NCBI RefSeq assembly: GCF_008801915.1
Contig: NZ_VZOV01000004.1
Span: forward strand, 124,001 to 188,000
Length of the DNA stretch: 64,000 nucleotides
From: Cupriavidus gilardii
GTDB lineage: Bacteria; Pseudomonadota; Gammaproteobacteria; Burkholderiales; Burkholderiaceae
Direction: 5' to 3'
The notes under the pieces are model-generated. The model worked only from the letters and a program-made list of their open reading frames with translations, had not been told where the DNA came from and searched no databases. Both the position numbers and the translations under genes were made by a program. Below, one piece after another: positions 19,813-30,679 of this stretch (the first letter of the stretch is position 1; the number at the start of each line of letters is the position of its first letter).

Positions 19813-22800
19813 GTGTCTTCTTCCGCATCGCAAGCCGCATCGCAAACTCCTTCGGCCGGCTCGCGCTGGCAGTTCTGGATCGATCGCGGCGGCACCTTCA
19901 CCGATATCGTCGGCCTGCGCCCGGACGGCACCGTGGTCACGCACAAGCTGCTGTCGGAGAACCCGGAGCAATACGCCGATGCGGCGGTGGCCGGTATCCG
20001 CCATCTGCTGGGTCTGGCCCCGGGCGAGCCGATCACGCCAAGGCTGGTGTCCGCGGTGAAGATGGGCACCACGGTGGCCACCAACGCGCTGCTCGAGCGC
20101 AAGGGCGAGCCGACCGCGCTGTTTATCACGCGCGGCTATCGCGACGCGCTGCGGATCGCCTACCAGAACCGGCCGCGGCTGTTCGACCTGAACATCTTGC
20201 TGCCCGAGCTGCTGTATCGCGAGGTGGTCGAGGTCGACGAACGGATCGGCGCGCATGGCGACGTGGTGCAGCCGCTGGACGAGGCCGCGCTGCGCGAACA
20301 GATGACGCGGGTGCTTGCCGACGGTATTCGCGCCGTGGCGATCGTGCTGATGCACGGCTACCGCCATTCCGATCACGAGGCGCGCGCGGCGCGCATCGCG
20401 CGCGAACTCGGCTTTGCGCAGGTCTCGGTGTCGCACGAGGTATCGCCGCTGATGAAGCTGGTGCCGCGCGGCGACACCACGGTGGTCGACGCCTATCTGT
20501 CGCCGATCCTGCGCCGTTATGTCGAACAGATCGAGCGCGAGATGCCGGGCGTGAACCTGCAGTTCATGCAGAGCAGCGGGGGCTTGACCGACGCGCATCG
20601 CTTCCAGGGCAAGGACGCGATCCTGTCCGGTCCGGCCGGCGGCATCGTCGGCATGGTGCGCGCCTCGCAGCGCGCCGGCTTCGATCGCATCATCGGCTTC
20701 GACATGGGCGGCACCTCCACGGACGTGTCGCACTTCAGCGGCAAGCACCCGAATGACTTCGAGCGCGTGTTCGAGACCAGCGTCGCCGGCGTGCGCATGC
20801 GCGCGCCGATGATGAGCATCCATACGGTGGCGGCGGGCGGCGGCTCGGTGCTGCATTTCGACGGCAGCCGCTATCGCGTCGGCCCGGACTCGGCCGGCGC
20901 GAATCCGGGGCCGGCCAGCTATCGGCGCGGCGGCCCGCTGGCGGTGACCGACTGCAACGTGATGCTTGGCAAGATCCAGCCCGCGCATTTCCCCGCTGTA
21001 TTCGGTCCGCGCGCGGATGCGCCGCTCGATCGCGATGCCGTGGTCGCGCGCTTCGAGGACCTGGCGGCGCAGATCGCCGAGCAGACCGGCGACCGGCGCA
21101 CGCCCGAGCAGGTCGCCGAGGGCTTCATCGAGATCGCGGTCGGCAACATGGCCAACGCGATCAAGCAGATCTCGGTGCAACGCGGACACGACGTGACCGG
21201 CTACACGCTGACGACGTTCGGCGGTGCCGGCGGCCAGCATGCCTGCCTGGTGGCCGATGCGCTCGGCATGCAGACCGTGTTCGTCCATCCGCTGGCCGGC
21301 GTGCTGTCGGCCTACGGCATGGGCCTGGCCGACCGCACGGCGATGCGCGAGCTGTCGATCGAAGCGAAGCTGGACGAGGCCGCGGTGCCGATGTTGGCGC
21401 AGCGGCTCGACGCGCTCGCGCAGCAGGCGCGCGACGAGCTGCTGGAGCAGGGCGAGGACGCCGGCCGCATCGAGGTGCTGCGGCGGGTCCATCTGCGCTA
21501 CGAGGGCACCGATTCGGCGCTGGTGGTGCCGTTCGGCGATGCCGGCGCAATGCGGGCGGGCTTCGAGGCCGCCTACCGGCAGCGCTATGCCTTCCTGATG
21601 CCGGACAAGGGGCTGATCGTCGAGGCGGTCTCGGTCGAGGCGGTCGGCGTCGCGCAGGCGCCGCAGGAGCGGCCGCCCGAACTGGCGCCGCGCGAAGGCC
21701 CGCCGCGGCCGGCGGAGACGGTGCGCATGTTCAGCGGCGGCGCCTGGCACGACACCGGCCTCTACCGCCGCGATACGCTGCGTCCCGGCGACCGGCTCGC
21801 CGGCCCGGCGATCATCGCCGAGCAGAACGCCACCACCGTGGTCGAACCGGGCTGGCAGGCGCTGCTGACCGAGCAGGACCATCTGGTGCTGACGCGGGCG
21901 GTGCCCCGGCCTCAGCGCCGCGCCATCGGCACCGAGGCCGATCCGGTGATGCTCGAGGTCTTCAACAACCTGTTCATGTCGATCGCCGAGCAGATGGGGC
22001 TGCGGCTGCAGAACACCGCCTATTCGGTCAACATCAAGGAGCGGCTGGACTTCTCCTGCGCGATCTTCGACGCCATGGGCAACCTGATCGCCAACGCGCC
22101 GCATATGCCGGTGCATCTGGGTTCGATGGGCGAGAGCATCAAGACCGTGATCGCGCGCAATGCCGGGCGGATGAAGGACGGCGACGTCTATGTGCTGAAC
22201 GACCCGTACAACGGCGGCACGCATCTGCCGGACGTAACGGTGATCACGCCGGTGTTCGATGCCGACGGCAGAGAGGTGCTGTTCTACGTCGGCTCGCGCG
22301 GCCACCACGTCGATATCGGCGGCATCACGCCGGGCTCGATGCCGCCGGACTCGACCGTGGTCGAGGAGGAGGGCGTGCTGATCGACAACTTCCTGCTGGT
22401 CGATGGCGGCGTGCTGGACGACGCCGGCATGCGCGCGCTGCTGGCCGGCGCGCGCTATCCGGCCCGCAACGCCGACCAGAACATGGCCGATCTGCGCGCC
22501 CAGGTCGCGGCCAACGCGAAGGGCGTCGAGGAACTGCGCAAGATGGTCGCGCACTTCGGCTTGCCGGTGGTGCGCGCCTATATGGGTCACGTGCAGGACA
22601 ACGCCGAGGAGGCGGTGCGGCGCGTGATCACGGCGCTCAAGGACGGCAGCTATACCTATCCGCTGGACAATGGCGCACAGATCCGCGTGCGCGTGACCGT
22701 CGATCGGGAGCGCAGGGAAGCGACCGTCGATTTCACCGGTACCTCGGACCAGCTGCCGAACAACTTCAACGCGCCCCGCGCGGTCTGCATGGCCGCGGTG

Positions 22801-23466
22801 CTGTATGTGTTCCGCTCGCTGGTCGACCAGGACATCCCGCTGAACGCCGGTTGCCTGAAGCCGCTGCATGTGGTGATCCCCGAGGGCTCGATGCTCAACC
22901 CGCGCTATCCGGCCTCGGTGGTGTCGGGCAATGTCGAGACGTCGTCGTGCATCACCAACGCGCTGTACGGCGCGCTCGGCGTCGTCGCCGCCAGCCAGGG
23001 CACGATGAACAATTTCACGTTCGGCAACGCGCGCTACCAGTACTACGAGACGATCTCGGGCGGCAGCGGCGCCGGCAACGGCTTCGACGGCTGCGACGTG
23101 GTGCAGACGCATATGACCAACTCGCGCCTGACCGATCCCGAGGTGCTGGAGTGGCGCTTCCCGGTGCGGCTGGACAGCTACGAGATCCGGCATGGATCGG
23201 GCGGTGTGGGGCGCTGGCACGGCGGCAATGGCGGCGTGCGCAAGGTGCGTTTCCTCGAGCCGATGACGGCGTCGATCCTGTCGAACAATCGCGTGCATGC
23301 GCCGTTCGGCATGGCGGGAGGCGAGCCGGGCGCGACGGGCCGCAACCGCGTGATCCGCGCCGACGGCAGCGAGGAGACGCTGCCGCATGTGGCACGGACC
23401 GAGATGGGCGTCGGGGATGTGTTCGTGATCGAGACGCCCGGGGGTGGGGGATTTGGGGCGGTGTAG
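19813..23466 (+). CDS. Fused hydantoinase/5-oxoprolinase (HyuA-HyuB, OplAH-like)
   Basis: ATP-dependent cyclic-amide hydrolase. The 1217-residue single chain has an N-terminal HyuA half with the actin-like ATP-binding motifs [11 protein letters not shown] and [11 protein letters not shown], and from about residue 711 a HyuB half ([63 protein letters not shown]). This is the full-length 5-oxoprolinase layout, but hydantoinases and caprolactam hydrolases share it. GTG 19813 is used, with GAGG about ten bases upstream. Likely part of the same catabolic set as the amidase and TRAP genes. Confidence 0.88.
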   Translation: MSSSASQAASQTPSAGSRWQFWIDRGGTFTDIVGLRPDGTVVTHKLLSENPEQYADAAVAGIRHLLGLAPGEPITPRLVSAVKMGTTVATNALLERKGEPTALFITRGYRDALRIAYQNRPRLFDLNILLPELLYREVVEVDERIGAHGDVVQPLDEAALREQMTRVLADGIRAVAIVLMHGYRHSDHEARAARIARELGFAQVSVSHEVSPLMKLVPRGDTTVVDAYLSPILRRYVEQIEREMPGVNLQFMQSSGGLTDAHRFQGKDAILSGPAGGIVGMVRASQRAGFDRIIGFDMGGTSTDVSHFSGKHPNDFERVFETSVAGVRMRAPMMSIHTVAAGGGSVLHFDGSRYRVGPDSAGANPGPASYRRGGPLAVTDCNVMLGKIQPAHFPAVFGPRADAPLDRDAVVARFEDLAAQIAEQTGDRRTPEQVAEGFIEIAVGNMANAIKQISVQRGHDVTGYTLTTFGGAGGQHACLVADALGMQTVFVHPLAGVLSAYGMGLADRTAMRELSIEAKLDEAAVPMLAQRLDALAQQARDELLEQGEDAGRIEVLRRVHLRYEGTDSALVVPFGDAGAMRAGFEAAYRQRYAFLMPDKGLIVEAVSVEAVGVAQAPQERPPELAPREGPPRPAETVRMFSGGAWHDTGLYRRDTLRPGDRLAGPAIIAEQNATTVVEPGWQALLTEQDHLVLTRAVPRPQRRAIGTEADPVMLEVFNNLFMSIAEQMGLRLQNTAYSVNIKERLDFSCAIFDAMGNLIANAPHMPVHLGSMGESIKTVIARNAGRMKDGDVYVLNDPYNGGTHLPDVTVITPVFDADGREVLFYVGSRGHHVDIGGITPGSMPPDSTVVEEEGVLIDNFLLVDGGVLDDAGMRALLAGARYPARNADQNMADLRAQVAANAKGVEELRKMVAHFGLPVVRAYMGHVQDNAEEAVRRVITALKDGSYTYPLDNGAQIRVRVTVDRERREATVDFTGTSDQLPNNFNAPRAVCMAAVLYVFRSLVDQDIPLNAGCLKPLHVVIPEGSMLNPRYPASVVSGNVETSSCITNALYGALGVVAASQGTMNNFTFGNARYQYYETISGGSGAGNGFDGCDVVQTHMTNSRLTDPEVLEWRFPVRLDSYEIRHGSGGVGRWHGGNGGVRKVRFLEPMTASILSNNRVHAPFGMAGGEPGATGRNRVIRADGSEETLPHVARTEMGVGDVFVIETPGGGGFGAV

Positions 23467-23484
23467 GCGGGGAGGGCCGGCGGT

Positions 23485-23613
23485 TGCCCTCTCCCCCAGC
23501 CCCTCTCCCGCAAGCGGGAGAGGGGAGCGTCGTGTGCGTTGTGACGTAAGTCTATCGGTCCGCCGATTTTCTCCCCTCTCCCGCGGGCGGGAGAGGGGCC
23601 GGGGGAGGGGGCA
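23485..23613. repeat. Palindromic repeat element, family B
   Basis: Two strong hairpins of the type CCCCTCTCCCGC-n-GCGGGAGAGGGG occur at about 23500-23525 and 23573-23600, flanked by CCCTCTCCCCCAGC and its inverse. The element fills the 165-base gap between the convergent oxoprolinase and phosphatase genes. It differs in sequence from family A. It could stop transcription from both sides. Confidence 0.85.
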
Positions 23614-23631
23614 AGAGCGGCCAGCGTATCG

Positions 23632-26148
23632 CTACCGCTCGATCGATACCGCCGCCGTATCCCGCGGCACCGTCGCCTTCACCGTCCGCGCCACCACCGC
23701 GGCCGGCGCCTTGCCGCCGACCAGCCGGTTGACCTGCCTGAACTCGCAGGTCAGCGCGGCCGGCGTGACCGTCACCACCGCATAGCCCTGCGCGTCGGTA
23801 TTGGCGTACTGCAGCCAGGGATTGCTGCGCAGCGCGGCCAGTTGCTGGCATAGCGGCACGACCTGCTGCACGAAGCCCGCATCGGCCTGCAGCGCGGCCA
23901 GCACCGCATCGGTGGTCGCATCGAGCTGTCCCTCCGCCACGCCGCGTGCGGCCAGCGCGCCGCGCAGCGAGATCCGCAGCGATTCGGCCACGGTGGCGGC
24001 GGTGACAGCCGACGGCGCCAGCGTATGGTCCAGCAGGTTGACGTCGACCGACACTGGCTCGCTGCCCAGCGCGGGAACGGGCAGCGACAGCGTGCGGTAG
24101 ACCAGCGTCGACAGGCTCTCCGACAGCGCGCCGACCGCCGACTTCAGATACGAGAAGAACGAGTCCGAGCTGATGCCGGCCGTGACCAGGTCGACCATCA
24201 CCGGGGTGCCGCCGCCCTCGGCATCGTAATCGTCGTGCACGGTGCCAGCGTAGAACGCATGAATGTCGCCGGTCAGCGCCACCACATTGCGGATGCCGTT
24301 GTCCGCCAGATGCCGCATCAGCGCCTTGCGTTCGGCGTTGAAGCCGTCCCACTGGTCGGCGTTCAGCAGGAAGCGCTGGAAGAACGGAGCCAGCGCGGCC
24401 TTCTGCGCGGCCGGGATAAAGGCTGACTGCTCGCGCCTGGCGAGCACGTCAGGCTTCACATGGCCGAAGGCGATGGCCTGCGCGGCGGCGCCGATCTGCG
24501 CCGCAATGCCGCCGGCGGCAGCGCCCTTGGCCTGTTCGAAAGCCAGCACCGCGATCGCGGCCTGCGCGGCGGTCAGTCCGGCCGCGATGGCGCTGCCGGA
24601 CTTGTCGCCCGCGGCGGCATCGGCCATCGCGATCGCCTGCGCCGCCGTGGCCGCGGTGGACTGCGCGGCGCCGGCCGACACAGCGGCGACCACCGCCGCG
24701 GCGACCGGCACATTGCCGCCGGTCGAGGTCAGCGCGCCCTGGATGCTGGCCGACAGCGTGCCGACGGCCTGCAGCGCGACCAGTGTCGCGATGGCGTTGC
24801 TGCCATCGATGCCCATGCGCAGCAGCGAGACCTCGTTGCCCCACAGCTTCCAGATTGCCGGCGAGCGTGCCATCGTGTCGCGCCACCAGTTGCGCTGTTC
24901 ATTGCCGAGGATCGACGTCAGCGCCAGCGTGTCGGCGGATCCAGCGGCGGCCATCTTGGCCGCCTCGGCGGCGGCCAGCGTCGCCGCCGGCACCATGTAG
25001 CGGGCGCCGATGCTGCCCAGCGGCGCGCCGGTCGCCGGATTGATCGCCGCTTCGGGCAGCACGTGGTCGGTGCGGTACAGCCGCTCGTCCGTCATCACCA
25101 GATGGGCCAGCTTGCCGAAGCGCAACTCGCGATAGATGCGGATCGCATGGATGCCATCCTGCTTTTCGTCGAACACGATGTCGGCCGGCATGAATTCGAA
25201 CCAGGCACGGCTGGCGGCGCGCCGGCGCGCGGGCTGGTGCTGCTCGATGCCGTTGCCCGCCGCGTTGTAGGTCTCCGCATCGCCCCAGCAGTCGTCGCTG
25301 AACTCGTGGTCGTCCCAGGTGGCCACCATGGCGAAGCGCTCGTGCACCGCCTGCAGGCGCGGGTCGCTGCGGTAGCGCTTGTACAGGTAGCGGTAGTCGT
25401 TCAGCGTGGTCGCGTACTTCGCGCCGCCGCTGCCGTTCTTGAAGGTGCCGTCCGGCAGCGCGAGCGGGGTGTGCAGGCTTTCGACCGCACCGGTCTGGAA
25501 GTCCTCGCCGACCGTTTCGTAGATGTAGTCGCCCAGATGGACGACGAAATCCAGGTCCTCGGCCGCCAGCGCCTCGAACGTGCCCCAGTGGTTGATGCTC
25601 CAGTCCTGGCAGCTGAGGAAACCGAGGCGCAATTGCGACACGTCGGCATCGGCCGCGGGCGCGGTGCGGAACCGCCCGACGCGCGAGCGGACCTCGCCGG
25701 CAGTGAACTGGTAGTAGTACGTCCGGCCGGCATCGAGACCGGTGATCTTGTGGCGCACCGTGCAGTCGTAGGCGCCGGCGACCGGGATGGCGGCATCGAC
25801 GACCGCGGTGCCGGCGAGCGCGGCGGCGGTCCCCAGCGCGCCGGCGTTGTCGGCGGCCGTCACGCGCAGCCGGATCGAAAAGCTGGCGTCAAGGCTCGCC
25901 GCCGCGGCATCGTCGACGTTGGCGGGCACGACGCGGGTCCACAGCAGGATGCCGTCCGGCTTCGGATCGCCAGACGCCACGCTCTGCGGGAACTTCCAGT
26001 TTGCGCCGGAGGCCGGCGGCACGGCCGGCGTGCCGGTGTCGGGTTGGCCGTCCGGATGGTCGTCGCCGCCGCATGCCGCCAGCCCGCCCGCCGTGGCCGC
26101 CGACACCGTGATGAAGCCGCCCAGCTTCAGAAATCGCCTTCTGTCCAT
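23632..26148 (-). CDS. phoD: PhoD-family alkaline phosphatase/phosphodiesterase with long insertion
   Basis: Exported phosphoesterase releasing phosphate from organic esters. The 838-residue product starts with a Tat signal (DRRRFLKLGGF) that ends in a lipobox-like LAAC, so it may be a Tat-exported lipoprotein. A PhoD_N fibronectin-like domain is followed by metal-binding motifs HLGDYIYE, WDDHEFSDD and LTGDIHAFYAG. Typical PhoD is near 550 residues. Here an Ala-rich segment of about 120 residues (447-565) interrupts the catalytic domain and a C-terminal extension follows. The start is set by the Tat motif at ATG 26148. Confidence 0.88.
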   Translation of the reverse strand: MDRRRFLKLGGFITVSAATAGGLAACGGDDHPDGQPDTGTPAVPPASGANWKFPQSVASGDPKPDGILLWTRVVPANVDDAAAASLDASFSIRLRVTAADNAGALGTAAALAGTAVVDAAIPVAGAYDCTVRHKITGLDAGRTYYYQFTAGEVRSRVGRFRTAPAADADVSQLRLGFLSCQDWSINHWGTFEALAAEDLDFVVHLGDYIYETVGEDFQTGAVESLHTPLALPDGTFKNGSGGAKYATTLNDYRYLYKRYRSDPRLQAVHERFAMVATWDDHEFSDDCWGDAETYNAAGNGIEQHQPARRRAASRAWFEFMPADIVFDEKQDGIHAIRIYRELRFGKLAHLVMTDERLYRTDHVLPEAAINPATGAPLGSIGARYMVPAATLAAAEAAKMAAAGSADTLALTSILGNEQRNWWRDTMARSPAIWKLWGNEVSLLRMGIDGSNAIATLVALQAVGTLSASIQGALTSTGGNVPVAAAVVAAVSAGAAQSTAATAAQAIAMADAAAGDKSGSAIAAGLTAAQAAIAVLAFEQAKGAAAGGIAAQIGAAAQAIAFGHVKPDVLARREQSAFIPAAQKAALAPFFQRFLLNADQWDGFNAERKALMRHLADNGIRNVVALTGDIHAFYAGTVHDDYDAEGGGTPVMVDLVTAGISSDSFFSYLKSAVGALSESLSTLVYRTLSLPVPALGSEPVSVDVNLLDHTLAPSAVTAATVAESLRISLRGALAARGVAEGQLDATTDAVLAALQADAGFVQQVVPLCQQLAALRSNPWLQYANTDAQGYAVVTVTPAALTCEFRQVNRLVGGKAPAAVVARTVKATVPRDTAAVSIER

Positions 26149-26386
26149 GTCTTTTCGTTCTCGTTGGGGTGGCTCGGGAGCGCGTCCCGAAGGGAACCTG
26201 CCGTCAACGGCCGTGCAAGGGCCGCAACGGCCGCCAGAAGCGGATTGGAGCAGGGCGTTGTGACAACGGCGTGATGTGGGGGGCGCACCGGGGCCGGCAA
26301 CACGGCGACTGATCGGCGCGCACCGCTGCCCGTGGAGGGCTCGGATCCGGGGGATGCTGCGCCGCAAGGATTGCCGCCCGGCAAGG

Positions 26387-26392
26387 TACAAT
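26387..26392 (+). promoter_or_regulatory. Candidate -10 box of purL
   Basis: The 338 bases between the divergent phoD and purL starts hold no gene. TACAAT (26387-26392), 95 bases before purL, is the only good -10 hexamer I see; no convincing -35 is at standard spacing. No PurR-like palindrome was recognised. Confidence 0.35.
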
Positions 26393-26486
26393 AGCGGTTT
26401 TCGCCGGACTGCCCCGGCTGGCGCCACCCCCGCGCCAGCGGCCCGGCCGCCGTCTTACCCTCCATCGCCCTCCGACCGCTCAGATC

Positions 26487-29400
26487 ATGGCGCATTTCTC
26501 GTGCTTCCCCGGCGCATTGGCCCTGTCGGCCTTCCGCCAGCAACGCCTGCTCACCGCCCTGCAACAGATCGACGCCGACATCGAGTCGGTGCACGGCCAG
26601 TTCCTGCACTTCGTCGACACCGACCAGCCGCTGGACAAGGGCGATACCGACCGTATCCGCGCGCTGCTGACCTATGGCGCGCCGTTCGCCGAGCAGGCCG
26701 AGGGCGACCGCTTCGTCGTGATCCCGCGTTTCGGCACGATTTCGCCGTGGGCCAGCAAGGCCACCGATATCGCGCACAACTGCGGCCTGTCGCACGTGCA
26801 CCGGATCGAGCGCGGCATCGAATTCACGGTGATCTGCAAGAAGGGCCTGCTGCGCGGGCGCAAGACGCTGGATCCGCTGACGCGCGATGCCGTCGCCGCG
26901 CTGCTGTTCGACCGGATGACCGAGACCGTGGTCGCCACGCGGGACGCCGCGGCCGGACTGTTCGAGGAACTGCCGGCCAAGCCGCTGCGCTTCATCGACC
27001 TGGCGGGCGGCCGCGCCGCGCTGGCCGAGGCCAACGTCGCGATGGGCCTGGCACTGTCCGACGACGAGATCGACTATCTGATCGATGCCTACGCGAAGCT
27101 GGGCCGCAACCCGACCGACGTCGAACTGATGATGTTCGCGCAGGCCAACAGCGAGCACTGCCGCCACAAGATCTTCAACGCCACCTGGACCATCGACGGC
27201 GAGGAACAGGACAAGTCGCTGTTCGCGATGATCCGCAATACGCACCAGCTGAACCCGCAGGGTTCGATCGTCGCGTATTCGGACAACTCGGCGGTGATGG
27301 AGGGCGATGTCGCCGAACGCTGGTTCCCGCGCGGCGACGCCCACCAGTATGGCCGCCATCAGGCGCTGACCCATACGCTGATGAAGGTCGAGACGCATAA
27401 CCACCCGACCGCGATCTCGCCGTTCCCGGGCGCGTCGACCGGCGCCGGCGGCGAAATCCGCGACGAGGGCGCGACCGGCCGCGGCGCCAAGCCCAAGGCC
27501 GGCCTGACCGGCTTCACGGTGTCCAACCTGATGCTGCCCGACGCGGTCGAGCCCTGGGAAAACGCGCGCGATGCCGCCCAGCCGCTGGCCTTCCGCAATC
27601 CCGACGAGCGTCCCGCGGTGACCGGCAAGCCGGAGCGCATCGCTTCGCCGCTGCAGATCATGATCGAAGGTCCGCTCGGCGGCGCCGCCTTCAACAACGA
27701 ATTTGGCCGCGCCAACCTGGGCGGCTATTTCCGCGTCTACGAGCAGAACGTCGGCGGCACCGTGCGCGGCTACCACAAGCCGATCATGATCGCCGGCGGC
27801 ATCGGCAATATCGACGCCTCGCATACGCACAAGGAGCCGCTGCCGGCCGGTTCGCTGCTGATCCAGCTGGGCGGCCCGGGCATGCGCATCGGCATGGGCG
27901 GCGGCGCGGCCAGCTCGATGGCGACCGGCGCCAATACGGCCGACCTCGATTTCGATTCGGTGCAGCGCGGCAACCCGGAAATGGAGCGGCGCGCGCAGGA
28001 AGTGATCAACGCCTGCTGGCAGCTCGGCGACGAGAACCCGATCCTGTCGATTCACGACGTCGGTGCGGGCGGCCTGTCCAATGCCTTCCCCGAAGTGGTC
28101 GATGGCGCCGGCCGCGGCGCGCGCTTCGAGCTGCGCCAGATCCATCTGGAAGAGTCGGGCCTGTCGCCGGCCGAGATCTGGTGCAACGAATCGCAGGAGC
28201 GCTATGTGCTGGCGATCGCGCCGGACAGCTTCCCGCGCTTCGCCGCGATGTGCGAGCGCGAGCGCTCCCCGTTCGCGGTGGTCGGCGTGGCGACCGAGGA
28301 AAAGCAGCTGCAGCTGGTCGACGCCAGCGTCGATCAGGCGTTGAAGGAACATTACGCGGTCGACATGCCGATGGACGTGCTGCTCGGCAAGCCGCCGCGC
28401 ATGCATCGCGACGTCAAGCGCGTCGAGCAATCGCTGCCGGCGGTGGATGTCACCGGCATCGCGCTGGATCAGGCGGTGCGCGACGTGCTGCGCCACCCGA
28501 CGGTCGCCAGCAAGTCCTTCCTGATCACGATCGGCGACCGCAGCGTCGGCGGCATGAACGCACGCGACCAGATGGTCGGCCCGTGGCAGGTGCCGGTGGC
28601 CGATGTCGCGGTCACCACGCTCGACTACCAGGGCAAGGCCGGCGAGGCGATGACGATGGGCGAGCGCACGCCGCTGGCCGTGATCGATGCCCCGGCATCG
28701 GGCCGCATGGCGATCGGCGAGGCGCTGACCAATCTGGCCGCCGCGCCGGTCAAGGACCTCGGCAAGGTCAAGCTGTCGGCCAACTGGATGGCCGCCTGCG
28801 GCGTCGAGGGCGAGGATGCGAAGCTGTATGACACGGTGCGTGCGGTCGGCATGGAGCTGTGCCCGGCGCTGGGCATCAGCATTCCGGTCGGCAAGGATTC
28901 GCTGTCGATGCGCACCAAATGGGACGATGCGGGCGTGGCCAAGGAAGTGGTCGCACCGGTGTCGCTGATCATCTCGGCGTTCGCCGCCGTCGACGACGTC
29001 GACCGCACGCTGACGCCGCAGCTGCGCACCGATCTGGGCGAGTCCGTACTGATCGCGATCGACCTGGGCCGCGGCAAGAACCGCCTCGGCGGCAGCATCC
29101 TCGCGCAGGTCACGCAACAGGTCGGCGACAGCGTTCCCGATGTCGACGACGCGGCCGACCTGCGCAACTTCTTCAACGCGATCCAGCGGCTGAACCGCGA
29201 GGGCAAGCTGCTGGCGTACCACGACCGTTCGGACGGCGGCCTGATGGCGACGCTGGCCGAGATGGCGTTTGCCGGCCATTGCGGCCTGTCGCTGAACGTC
29301 GACATGCTGACGCTCGATCCGACGCAGGAACAGGACTATGGCGACGCCAAGAACTGGGCCCAGCAGATCGCCGAGCGCCGCAACGATCAGACGCTGCGCG

Positions 29401-30533
29401 CGCTGTTCTCCGAAGAGCTGGGCGCGGTGATCCAGGTCAAGCTCGAGGATCGCGACGCCGTGTTCGCCGCGCTGCGCGAGGCCGGCCTGTCCGCCTGCAG
29501 CCATGTGGTCGGCAAGCCCAATGGCAGCGACCAGATCGAGATCTACCGCGACGCGAAGAAGGTGTTCGGCGCGCCGCGCGCCGAGCTGCAACGTGTCTGG
29601 AGCGAGGTCAGCTGGCGCATCGCACGGCTGCGCGACAACCCCGCCTGCGCCGACAGCGAATACGAGCTGCTGCTTGACGCCGCCGATCCCGGCATCACGC
29701 CGAGCCTCACGTTCGATCCGGCCGAGGACATCGCCGCGCCGTTCATCGCCAGCGGCGCCCGGCCGCGCGTGGCGATCCTGCGCGAGCAGGGCGTCAACTC
29801 GCAGATCGAGATGGCCTACAGCATGGACCGCGCAGGCTTCGATACCTACGACGTCCATATGAGCGACCTGATCGCGGGCCGCGCGAAGCTGGACGACTTC
29901 GTCGGCTTCGTCGCCTGCGGCGGCTTCAGCTACGGCGACGTGCTGGGCGCCGGCGAAGGCTGGGCCAAGACCATCCTGTTCAACGGCGCGATGGCCGAGC
30001 AGTTCGCGGCCTTCTTCAACCGCACCGACACCTTCGCGCTGGGCGTCTGCAACGGCTGCCAGATGATGAGCAATCTGGCGCCGATCATCCCGGGCGCTGG
30101 CGCGTGGCCGAAGTTCACCCGCAACCAGAGCGAGCAGTACGAAGCCCGCTTCGTCACGGTCGAGGTCCAGCAGTCGCCATCGATCTTCTTTGCCGGCATG
30201 GAAGGCAGCCGCATCCCGATCGTCGTCGCGCACGGCGAGGGCTATGCCGACTTCTCGCAGCAGGGCGACAAGAGCAAGGTCGACGTATCGCTGCGCTTCG
30301 TCGACAACCGCGGTGCGGTGACGCAGACCTATCCGCTGAACCCGAACGGCTCGCCGGACGGCATCACCTCGGTGACGACGGTCGACGGCCGCTTCACCGT
30401 GTTGATGCCCCATCCGGAGCGCGTGTTCCGCGCCGCCACGATGAGCTGGGCCCCCGACGCCTGGAAGCAGATCCCGGACGGCGCCAGCCCGTGGATGCGC
30501 ATGTTCCGCAATGCGCGCAAGTGGGTGGGGTAA
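26487..30533 (+). CDS. purL: Phosphoribosylformylglycinamidine synthase, large single-chain type
   Basis: Cytoplasmic purine-biosynthesis enzyme converting FGAR and glutamine to FGAM with ATP. The 1348 residues match the long PurL of beta- and gammaproteobacteria: N-terminal PurS-like domain, linker and two AIRS-like halves ([39 protein letters not shown] motif as [12 protein letters not shown]), and a C-terminal glutamine amidotransferase domain with nucleophile Cys in GVCNGCQMM (about residue 1187) and catalytic His in MPHPERVFR. It is a monocistronic gene closed by a strong terminator. Confidence 0.98.
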   Translation: MAHFSCFPGALALSAFRQQRLLTALQQIDADIESVHGQFLHFVDTDQPLDKGDTDRIRALLTYGAPFAEQAEGDRFVVIPRFGTISPWASKATDIAHNCGLSHVHRIERGIEFTVICKKGLLRGRKTLDPLTRDAVAALLFDRMTETVVATRDAAAGLFEELPAKPLRFIDLAGGRAALAEANVAMGLALSDDEIDYLIDAYAKLGRNPTDVELMMFAQANSEHCRHKIFNATWTIDGEEQDKSLFAMIRNTHQLNPQGSIVAYSDNSAVMEGDVAERWFPRGDAHQYGRHQALTHTLMKVETHNHPTAISPFPGASTGAGGEIRDEGATGRGAKPKAGLTGFTVSNLMLPDAVEPWENARDAAQPLAFRNPDERPAVTGKPERIASPLQIMIEGPLGGAAFNNEFGRANLGGYFRVYEQNVGGTVRGYHKPIMIAGGIGNIDASHTHKEPLPAGSLLIQLGGPGMRIGMGGGAASSMATGANTADLDFDSVQRGNPEMERRAQEVINACWQLGDENPILSIHDVGAGGLSNAFPEVVDGAGRGARFELRQIHLEESGLSPAEIWCNESQERYVLAIAPDSFPRFAAMCERERSPFAVVGVATEEKQLQLVDASVDQALKEHYAVDMPMDVLLGKPPRMHRDVKRVEQSLPAVDVTGIALDQAVRDVLRHPTVASKSFLITIGDRSVGGMNARDQMVGPWQVPVADVAVTTLDYQGKAGEAMTMGERTPLAVIDAPASGRMAIGEALTNLAAAPVKDLGKVKLSANWMAACGVEGEDAKLYDTVRAVGMELCPALGISIPVGKDSLSMRTKWDDAGVAKEVVAPVSLIISAFAAVDDVDRTLTPQLRTDLGESVLIAIDLGRGKNRLGGSILAQVTQQVGDSVPDVDDAADLRNFFNAIQRLNREGKLLAYHDRSDGGLMATLAEMAFAGHCGLSLNVDMLTLDPTQEQDYGDAKNWAQQIAERRNDQTLRALFSEELGAVIQVKLEDRDAVFAALREAGLSACSHVVGKPNGSDQIEIYRDAKKVFGAPRAELQRVWSEVSWRIARLRDNPACADSEYELLLDAADPGITPSLTFDPAEDIAAPFIASGARPRVAILREQGVNSQIEMAYSMDRAGFDTYDVHMSDLIAGRAKLDDFVGFVACGGFSYGDVLGAGEGWAKTILFNGAMAEQFAAFFNRTDTFALGVCNGCQMMSNLAPIIPGAGAWPKFTRNQSEQYEARFVTVEVQQSPSIFFAGMEGSRIPIVVAHGEGYADFSQQGDKSKVDVSLRFVDNRGAVTQTYPLNPNGSPDGITSVTTVDGRFTVLMPHPERVFRAATMSWAPDAWKQIPDGASPWMRMFRNARKWVG

Positions 30534-30576
30534 GCCGTTCCAGTACCGATCTCGGTTGAGGTTGGTTTGAAGCAAG

Positions 30577-30602
30577 AAGGCTCGCACGATGCGGGCCTTT
30601 TT
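30577..30602 (+). terminator. Intrinsic terminator after purL
   Basis: A 10-bp stem (30577-30586 with 30590-30599, one G-U pair) with a 3-base loop runs into TTTTT (30598-30602). It isolates purL from the T6SS locus. Confidence 0.88.
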
Positions 30603-30621
30603 GCTTTGTTTGGCCCCATGT

Positions 30622-30650
30622 TTGGCCGTCGAAGCGGCAGGCGCTAAACT
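30622..30650 (+). promoter_or_regulatory. Candidate sigma-70 promoter of tssA
   Basis: TTGGCC (30622-30627), a 17-base spacer and TAAACT (30645-30650) end 29 bases before the tssA ATG, directly after the purL terminator. Confidence 0.5.
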
Positions 30651-30679
30651 ACCCGCCATTCCATTTCCTGCGGGCTGAC

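Noticed and set aside
18991..23388. A 1465-codon minus-strand open frame opposite the regulator and oxoprolinase genes
   Set aside because: Same composition artefact; the plus-strand protein has clear motifs throughout.
23485..23613. CRISPR array
   Set aside because: Only two hairpin copies in inverted arrangement, no regular spacers and no cas genes.
26127..30659. A 1510-codon minus-strand open frame opposite purL
   Set aside because: Antisense shadow of a highly conserved enzyme; no family-like motifs.
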